64,000 bases of DNA from Beverwykella pulmonaria. Its lineage: Eukaryota; Ascomycota; Dothideomycetes; Pleosporales; Melanommataceae. Under the pieces are notes generated by a model. The model saw only the letters and a list, made by a program, of their open reading frames with translations. It ran no database searches and was not told the origin of the DNA. Every line of letters starts with the position of its first letter. The first letter of the stretch is position 1. A program made the position numbers and the translations under genes. The stretch lies in the NCBI GenBank assembly GCA_001599595.1, contig BCHH01000002.1, forward strand, positions 1,888,053 through 1,952,052, given 5' to 3'. Below are positions 56,618-64,000 of this stretch, one piece after another.

Positions 56618-59272
56618 ATGAGTGCGCGCCGGCCTCTCCAGCCACTCTCCCCGCCCGCGGGAAATGTCGTTGGCGCCAAATACAACTACACCACCAAGGT
56701 TGACAACCATCACGATGAAGTGTCCGAATTCGGCGACCAGGCGCAGGATGACCATACACAAGGCTCCGGATCGGTCGCGTCTGGGCTCACCTTTCTCGAA
56801 AACGACGCCGACGACTTTGACAGGCTCATGATACAGGACGCGCGAGACAAACGGCGGCTGAACAACGCGCTGAATGGCCAATTTCGACCATTTCGAAAGG
56901 CGCGAACACATCCGCGTGTTGCGCTCACAATGGACAATCTGGAAAGAAACGAAGTAGGGAACAACGGGGCTCTACACGCAGAGGCGCAAGTCAAGGTCCA
57001 AAGCCCGCCAAGCAGCAGCGGGTCAACGCGATCAGACCCTGCCGTACAGCCGCCGTCGGGATGGGGGCGCAAAGGAAGGGTTAGGAGGGACTGGCTGCGG
57101 ACAATTACGTCAGATGAAGAGCTGGAGCCTGGAGCGCAGGAGGACACCATTGACCGGCTAGTCCATGAGGAGGATGTAACTCCAAAGCGCGCTGACGAGG
57201 CAGCATACAGGGATGTCGCGGATTTTCCTGTCCCGTCTATCGAAGACAGCCCTCTGTCACGCAAGAGCTCTCACGCTGGAACGCCGGCATCTACCCGCCG
57301 GCACGAGGCACAGCTAGACCGAATACAGGACTGGGACTTCACCATGAACGAGGCATCCTTGATCGCGTCAACGCCTTATGTTCCACGAAATACCGCTCTC
57401 GAAGACATTCGATCTAGGGAGATGGAGAGCTTGAGAGAGCAGGCCGTCACAACGGCCCGGCTAGACAAGATACGAGAGAGCTCGCCAGAAGAGACGCGTC
57501 GCCGCCCAAGGTCATCTTCCGCACACTCCACCAATAATCAGACCAACGGTACTGCAACAACAGAGCCACCGACTCCTACGGCGAGCACGTCCGAGCTGCG
57601 CCTGCGCAAAAGAACAAATTCGTGGAAGACAATTGGAAAATCCCAAGCAGTTACTGGAGAGGGAGGAGGTGAAAGGGCCCATTCACCGGTCATAGTGTTT
57701 TCGAAGAGCTTTGAGACGGTTGGAATTGTAAATCGCGACCTCGTTGCTAATGCCCCGACAAGCCCCAAACGCCCAACCCACCAGAGAGAGGACTCGCATG
57801 ATCTCCTGCGGCGGCTTGCGAGAGTATCCAGCGTCACACCCAGTCCAGGCAGAAATTCCAATTTGCGACCCTCCACTACACCCACAACACAAGGACAAGC
57901 AGGCAGCTCCTCGCAAACGGTCAGTGAAATATCAGCTCCCAGCGCCAAGGACGCCCAATCTCCAGAAAAACAGACACAGCAATCTACTTCCGCTGAGGCA
58001 GTCATAAACGCCCCAAGCACCCATCAAGATCAGCTAATAGAGAAGCCGCAACCGCAAGATCCTACCACCATCCCAAATCCAGAAACAGAAACAGAAACAG
58101 TCGACGTTGACGCCACACCACTGCCGATAGAGCGGTCCTTGTTGTACGCTAAGACGCCTGTCGTGACGGGCGCTTGGATTGACACTCCCGTTCCCCGTAC
58201 AAGCCGCCGACCCCCAGAGCCATCTCGATCCCCCTCCAGATCTCCTAGGAAAGGCAGTCCGAGCAAGGGATCTCCACAAAAGCAACCTGAAGTTCAGCTT
58301 CAAACGGCAGAAGAAGTATCCCCCATAGCAATCAAACGACCCACACTTCCTGGTTCCGCACTAGAAGCAATCGTTGAAGAAGCAAAGGCTAGTGGGAAGC
58401 GTCCCCGCCCGGACGATTTGGGAGACTCGACAATGAACTCCTTAGAAGATATGCTCGAGCCCAACCACAGTCCTCAGAACTGGGAAATCGGCGACTTAGA
58501 CGAAGATACACTACAGGGCTTACAAGTCCCTACTGGAGTCCCTCGAAACGAAGCCGAACGCCAGCGCCAGCAGGAAGCTCTCCAACTTCATAAAATGAAT
58601 GAGAGACTAAAAGCAGCGCGAACCAGCCTACGAGATGCAAGTCGAGGCATGAAGCGCGTTGAAGACCAAGTAGAACACGCAGAAGGAGGTACTGGCACGA
58701 GCCATGAAGGCGTAAGAATCGTCTACCGCGATTGTCCATGTGCTCACAACGGCCACCAGTGCATGGGTCCATGGTCCGCAGCATGGGCGGGCTTCAAGTC
58801 AATGTTCCGCGACCCGAATAGCCATAAATGGTGGGGACTTACGTGGATGAGCATCGGCCTCATTATCATTTGGACTTGGTTCATCACGGAGAGTATAGCC
58901 TGGTATTTGGACCCCGCTTATGTTCATCCTGGTACTATGTTGTATTAACGCATTTGCAGTGAATTTGAATGCCACCAAGAGTACGCACGCTATATGGACG
59001 ACTTTGGTGTTGACCCCGATGCGCCGGAGATGCCGTATGTGCTGCCGACGCTTTTTTATCGCACTTTCATGCGGGCCTGGTGGCAGCCGCTTTGGGCGTC
59101 GCTTGTATGGTTGTGGCATACCGTGTATGAATGTTGCTGGGCAGACGAGGCAGTGTTAAAGGCGGCGGCGAAGACAGCTACGAAGGTTGTGAACCAGTTT
59201 ACGAAGACAGTAGCGAGTCAACAGGAGACGTGGGAGCCAGGTGGGAGTATGTACGATGATGAGGTGATTTGA
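56618..59272 (+). CDS. disordered protein with C-terminal membrane segment, unknown function
   Basis: Exons are 56618-58902 and 58960-59272, giving 865 aa. The 57-nt intron has a GTATTT donor, TTAAC branch and TTTGCAG acceptor. Without it the frame stops at 58948. The start MSARRPLQPLSPP has a GCCATG context; ATGs at 56378 and 56393 are in frame. The first 600 residues are Ser/Pro/Thr-rich. A conserved-looking helical block lies near 235-295 (DWDFTMNEASLIASTPYVP, then REQAVTTARLDKIRESSPEE). A coiled-coil-like stretch follows at about 640-700 and a membrane helix at about 745-765 (WMSIGLIIIWTWFITES). The tail includes GVDPDAPEMPYVLPTLFYR and a possible second membrane stretch. A nuclear-envelope or spindle-pole role is conceivable but unproven. 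Confidence 0.72.
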
Positions 59273-61572
59273 TCTAGCACTGAGCGTTGTTCAAAAATCG
59301 GGGTTGGGATTGGGATCGAGGAGTCTTGCATACGAAGTTCTTTAGCATGGCGTTTGGATAGCTTTGGTTATTACCAGGCTGGATTTACATTGCTGTCTGT
59401 ATTACTAGGTCTTTGGGCTAGTTCGATGGGATGTGGTTGAGTATCGTAAATTCGCCTGGGACAAGAGCCCTAGAACACCATACCGTCACGTGGATATGCC
59501 ACTGAATAATCAGTTCGTCATATATATATCAGCTGTACATACATCACACAGAATACACATCTTGATACTCTTTCCTCCTGCTTACATGTTCATTCTGTCT
59601 TTTGTGCTACCATGCTTTCAGATCGCATTAAAGACCAGTAAGTGCCCTCTTTTTGGCCACACTTCTTAGAATTTTGTATGCAGGATGCTACTGCATTGCT
59701 GAGTCGTCTGTTGTACTATATAGCTAGCTCAGCTGATCGCACCTCACTAAAGACACATCAGACCTATACAACACAATACACGTTTTCATACCCCGTGATG
59801 ACCACAGCCCTGCTTACAGTTATGAGCCTGGCTCGCCCAGACTACCGCATATGCCCTCTACCCACCTCTGTTTCTATATTATATACCTCAATCAACCCAT
59901 TGCTGCCTACATTCAATCGATTCTTCTGATCATTGTCTGATTACCTCGCACTGCGATCCGACGCATTCGAATCACCTCAGCCATCCTCGTTGTCAAGACC
60001 CTTGCTGGTGACTCGTGGCGATACATTGATTCTTCCTTGACGATCACTGTTGTTCTCGATGAACCTGAGATGCCTCTACCGTCAGATTTGGGAAGCACAA
60101 ACATATCAAATATTTCCTTAGATCAAAAAGCTCACTGGATTGAATTTAACAGCCTTTATTGTCGACAGCTGAAAGACTACGAAAGGTAGAAAGCAAGACT
60201 TGAGAAGGCTGAAGAATATATCATCACCAACATTGATAAGTCGTACCTGCTTTAAAAGGCTAACTATAACTCTCTTAGTGACTTCCTTACATGCCTAAAA
60301 ACAAGCTCTAAGCCCCTCTGAATTAACACGCGAGCAGACGATTATTGATTGCTACCTGCGGGTAAAGCGCCTAGATGCTTGAAGAGCTAACTTTGAAGAC
60401 CGGCAACAAGAATACTGCATAGCATACCTGAGAGATAAAGAAGTCAAGATACCTAATATCGCTAGCGATAGAGTTCATTAGGGTCTCGCCAAGGCGATTG
60501 AGCAACTAAACTATGGCTATCCAGCCATTATATTTCAACAAATCACATCCTCATTTTAAAAACTAACCTTAACACTGTTATTGATTGAAACCTCTTTGAG
60601 CGCATTCGCTTAACACTTTTGACAAACTTATATTAAAATAACTAAATATATATAGAGGAGTGTATGCAGCTACCTTACAAGGTGAAGGATCTTTGTACAC
60701 GAAGAAGAGACAATTACTATGCCCCTTAGATTTTTACATCTAAGGAATCTGTCTAGATCTTATTGAAATATAAGGCCTCAAGGCTTTGTGCCTGACACTT
60801 GCAAATTGGAGAATATTAAGGCCTTCTGTAAGGATCCTGAATGGAAGAAGATTGTTGCTGAAGTTAAATTAAAAGCAAGAATATATCATGTATGCAAGAA
60901 GAAACAGCAATATTGACATTAGCAATATTGAGGTTATTAGAATCAAAATGTAGAAGTCGTTCAGAAAGCTATTTGTGATATGGGCAGCAGTCAAGATTCA
61001 GACCTAGATCATAGTGAAATCGATCCTAGCGATAAGCTTCCTTGGGAGCTGTGCTAAAGGTATTTCCCTCGGCTCAATGAGATTGTCTGCAGCTGTATGT
61101 TGATGGGATCGTCCTCAACACTCATGAAAGCCTCTAGCCTTTACAGTGGTGGTCGGTATCGGTTTCCGGTTCCTGCACTTTGCAAGGGCGATCTCATGAG
61201 CCGTAGCTCTACCCACCCATTATCTATACATTTCGAAATATCTACAAGGTCATGGCCAGAGCGGGTCGGCCATCCTCCCTGTTAGCTTCACCGGAGGTGT
61301 TCATCTGCTCCTGACGAGGCTTAAGTGCTCAATCTTCCAACACGTGCTGCTAATTAAAAGGTTCTCGAAGCTTACCTGCGGCAAATTACCAAGGTATATA
61401 TTTATGTTGATCCCCGCCCTCTATGAAACAAAGAGAACCAATCAACAAGAATAGTGAGTTTGGTATGTATAAATGCTCTAAGGCGTTAAATATATTAAGC
61501 TCCATTTCACATATCGCATATCTTGTTAGGCTGCGCGCTGGAGGTACGCCCTAATAAGTACTTGACGACCAG
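59273..61572. other. 2.3-kb AT-rich gene-free region
   Basis: Base composition falls clearly from about 59500 onward. A stop-interrupted retroelement relic lies at 60121-60540. From 60660 to 61060 there are more short, stop-broken Lys/Ile-rich fragments that may be the same element. No intact gene is visible. Confidence 0.55.
60121..60540 (+). mobile_element. decayed Copia-like gag fragment, RIP-like
   Basis: Reading from 60121, the frame gives WIEFNSLYCRQLKDYER and later NFEDRQQEYCIAYLRDKEV. The spacing and pattern resemble the gag region of fungal Copia retroelements. The reading is broken by stops near 60187, 60253, 60379 and 60478. Each is one C-to-T change from a Gln or Arg codon. A frame slip lies near 60318. 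This is what repeat-induced point mutation leaves. No LTR, protease or reverse transcriptase was recognised, so the family call is tentative. Confidence 0.45.
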
Positions 61573-63429
61573 TTATATCATGTGAAACATAGTGAGAGCC
61601 GATTTCTTTTCTGCCCTTGCGATATTTCCGTTACTCCACGGGTCCATCCATCCTTCCAGAAAACAGGTTCCCAAAACTTTAGTCACCTCCTCGCCTCTAA
61701 GCGCTATTGGATTCGAGCATCCATAAACAAGGCAAATACGATCTCCACAACGCAAATAGCTTCCCAGCGCGAATTCACCAGATCGTGTCATCCACAGAGT
61801 GCGGCCATGCATGACTTGCATCATGGTGTGCTCTGTCAATGATACATTTTCTGTGGAATCGGATGGGCAAGGCGGAAGATTTTCATAGCTCAGTGCGCAA
61901 CAGCCTTCCGCAACGAGTGCCTGGCGCAGTCTGTCCTTGGTAGGTTTTAGAGAAAAGCCAAGGTCAACGGTAGATTTAGCGTGTCTTGATGCTGAAGAGT
62001 CTTTGTGTTCAATAGACCGCTTTATCTTATTCCAAGCCTCGATACAGCGCTCCAACAGTGCATCGAGCTGGGCCTCAATAGTTGTTCGAGATGATAGAGA
62101 GCCTATTTCTGTGTCGACATGGTCGAGAACAAATCCGTGAGCCTGTATTGTCCGCTTCTCCTCACCCGCGCAGAATATCGTACCACGATACGTGGTACGA
62201 TAGTATGTGATATGAGTAGGGATGAATAGAGGATACAGCTTGGGGGATGATTTGGCATAATGTCGAAAGTTGGTATTTGATCGTTTAAACGGCATAACAA
62301 GGCGCTCTTCTCGGAAATCTGGCGTCCAGGTCGGAATTTTTACTTTGCGCTTTGTATTTTCCACAGCCCTGGGAATAACTTCGAAGAGATCCAAGCTACA
62401 GGTTCCCTCTATTATTGAGGTGGCGGTATCAATCATAGCTACCTCTAGGGAAGAATCATATGATGGTGTTAGATTGATACCAGTATCAAAATTAAGCCCA
62501 AAGAACGCATAAAGTCGATCGAGCGGCTCTGATGTTTTTGCCCGGGGTGCCAAGTGAGACAACGTCTGCTCAATGGGCAAGTGAGGATGATCATTTTTTC
62601 TGTGCTGTTCAGTGTAACGATGATACATGATGCGTATGATGTCAACTACTGCGTCGGCCCCATCTATATCTTTGACCTTTGCATGAAGTTCCGAAAGAGA
62701 TATAGTACGCGCTTGATCCGGAGGCGTCCACATCGTGGCCAGGATGAACAGTGCTGACGGGGGTAGCACAATTTCCTGGAAGACCCATCCTCTTTGGAAC
62801 CACTCTGACTGCAATATCTCAAGCCAGAAACTTCCCGTAGAGGATCCACTAGATCTAGTCACCTTGCGCAAACGGTGTATAAGATGCCTCATGGTTGAAG
62901 TTTTTGGGACCAATGTGTCTTTTGATGTTTGGCTCTGCTCAAGATCGTCTGCGGAAGAGACCAATGTGTCTTTTGATGATTGGTTCTGCTCAAGATCGTC
63001 TGTGGAAGAAAGTTCAACGTCGGGCTTGGTCATTTGACCAAGCCATACAAGAACACGAGAACACGAAGTGTATATCTTGCCCATAAGCTTAACTTGATGA
63101 CCTCGCTCGTTCCTGTCCTCTTGATCAATACAAATCTGGTCGATCCACAGATGTCTGGTTGAACATTGTCTTTCCACGAAAGGTAGAGCGTCTTTCAATA
63201 ACTTTGTGATGCGCAGAAACTTGCCGTCCTCAAGTGTCACCATCTCACTCTGATCAGGTGAACCCCATACATAGGAAAGAGCCTCGTAACAGGGGGCCTC
63301 ATTGAATGTTGTTTCAATCAACGAGTAATGGCACGGAGCGTTCGTATCATCAGGAGGAGGTCCAAATTTCAAAAGTCGAAAGCTCAATGGTGTCTCCAGC
63401 TTCTGATAGCTATAGAATAGATTCTGCAT
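61573..63429 (-). CDS. heterokaryon-incompatibility (HET) domain protein
   Basis: Single exon, 618 aa. The HET domain occupies about 45-230: CYEALSYVWGSPDQ at 47-60, then LWIDQICIDQEDRNERGHQV, then IYTSCSRVLVWLG, then EWFQRGWVFQEI. The C-terminal two-thirds follow the usual layout of such proteins (PLDRLYAFFGL, KIPTWTPDF, GRTLWMTRSGEFALG, GDRICLVYGCSNPIALR). The domain is related to TIR folds, and HET proteins trigger growth arrest or cell death on fusion of unlike strains. Within the domain two 17-residue copies of a DDLEQ-SKDTLV unit stand in tandem. It sits beside transposon-scarred DNA, a common setting for HET genes. Partner locus unknown. Confidence 0.92.
   Translation of the reverse strand: MQNLFYSYQKLETPLSFRLLKFGPPPDDTNAPCHYSLIETTFNEAPCYEALSYVWGSPDQSEMVTLEDGKFLRITKLLKDALPFVERQCSTRHLWIDQICIDQEDRNERGHQVKLMGKIYTSCSRVLVWLGQMTKPDVELSSTDDLEQNQSSKDTLVSSADDLEQSQTSKDTLVPKTSTMRHLIHRLRKVTRSSGSSTGSFWLEILQSEWFQRGWVFQEIVLPPSALFILATMWTPPDQARTISLSELHAKVKDIDGADAVVDIIRIMYHRYTEQHRKNDHPHLPIEQTLSHLAPRAKTSEPLDRLYAFFGLNFDTGINLTPSYDSSLEVAMIDTATSIIEGTCSLDLFEVIPRAVENTKRKVKIPTWTPDFREERLVMPFKRSNTNFRHYAKSSPKLYPLFIPTHITYYRTTYRGTIFCAGEEKRTIQAHGFVLDHVDTEIGSLSSRTTIEAQLDALLERCIEAWNKIKRSIEHKDSSASRHAKSTVDLGFSLKPTKDRLRQALVAEGCCALSYENLPPCPSDSTENVSLTEHTMMQVMHGRTLWMTRSGEFALGSYLRCGDRICLVYGCSNPIALRGEEVTKVLGTCFLEGWMDPWSNGNIARAEKKSALTMFHMI
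62909..63010. repeat. 51-bp in-frame tandem duplication inside the HET gene
   Basis: ACCAATGTGTCTTTTGATG begins both copies, at 62909 and 62960, giving a period of exactly 51 bp (17 codons). The copies differ at only a few bases, so the duplication is recent. It adds a second Ser/Asp/Glu-rich unit without breaking the frame. Confidence 0.88.
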
Positions 63430-64000
63430 CGCTTAACACAGTCGATTTATCTTGACAAAGGGGTTGGCTACCGGATGAGCCCACTGGTGGTTCACCAGAT
63501 ATGACACATGAGGATCTGGTGATCCCTGGTCAGGCTGGGACATGTTTCAGGAGAAGTGGCGGTAACTTTCTCTCAATTTTTGGGCTGAAAGATGGTAATC
63601 TGGAGTAAGTCATGCACGTTCCTGTGCTGGAGGAATAGGCAGACTCGACTGCGTGAGGTATCTAAACAGGTTAACACCTGGTTTAAACGCAGCAGCAGCC
63701 GAGCTGAAGAGACGAGCTAGCTCGCTTGTTCATCGAGCACGCTAATCCTACCTATCGAGGTTAGCGAATATAGGGGAAGAAAGGCTGCGAAGCTGTACCT
63801 AAGAAATACTTCTGATCGAGAGACAGCGCCGTGAGTCGGATGTTAGAGTTTCGATTTGAGAGGTCAAGCAAGTTCAGCTCTGGCGGCGAGTGGCTGATTA
63901 AGTAGCCCGCCCTGCAAAGCGCTAGTAAACTGGGCTGACTGGGATCGTTCTCAGCTGGTTGGGATCGTTAGCCGCACACCATGGGATCATCCTCAGCCGC
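63430..64000. other. upstream region of the HET gene, no gene seen
   Basis: The region should contain the HET gene promoter. A phrase like GGGATCGTT or GGGATCATC recurs three times at 63940-63995. No coding region is supported up to the window edge. Confidence 0.45.

Overview
The window is nuclear DNA of a filamentous ascomycete (Pezizomycotina). Evidence: short GT-AG introns (mostly 47-150 nt) with CTAAC-type branch points, long single-exon fungal genes, a HET-domain gene, a complete quinate-utilisation (qut/qa) cluster, and a Con7-type zinc-finger gene. A Dothideomycete is my best guess, from general protein resemblance only. I support 21 protein genes and reconstructed their exons by eye. 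I found no tRNA, rRNA or CRISPR.

Left part (1-11.6 kb): gene-poor. The only convincing gene is con7 (6785-8337), preceded by about 2 kb of pyrimidine-rich, ORF-poor DNA that is probably promoter and long 5' leader.

Housekeeping block (11.6-39.5 kb): a mitochondrial PPR protein, Rtf2, Rad9 (9-1-1 clamp), a nine-exon F-box/LRR-like protein, an RCC1-repeat Ats1-like protein, ribosomal protein S16, a Chs5-Arf1-binding protein (ChAPs/Bud7 family), the large histone-chaperone subunit Hir3, a small orphan protein, a decayed gene relic, and a conserved membrane protein.

Quinate cluster (39.6-56.1 kb): qutE (type II dehydroquinase), qutG (inositol-monophosphatase-like), qutB (quinate/shikimate dehydrogenase), qutD (permease), qutC (3-dehydroshikimate dehydratase), qutH (Gfo/Idh/MocA oxidoreductase), qutA (Zn2Cys6 activator) and qutR (AROM-derived repressor). 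Strands alternate strictly, so the eight genes form four back-to-back pairs: E/G, B/D, C/H and A/R. QutD imports quinate. QutB, QutE and QutC convert it through dehydroquinate and dehydroshikimate to protocatechuate. QutA and QutR switch the set on and off. QutG and QutH have no settled biochemical role.

Right part (56.4-64 kb): an unidentified membrane-anchored, mostly disordered protein, then AT-rich DNA with a stop-riddled Copia-like gag relic that looks RIP-mutated, and a HET-domain gene carrying a perfect-period 51-bp internal duplication.

Several gene models depend on features that simple ORF calling misses: two GC-AG introns, two stop-free introns whose length is a multiple of three, an exon made of only the start codon, and a 17-nt exon.
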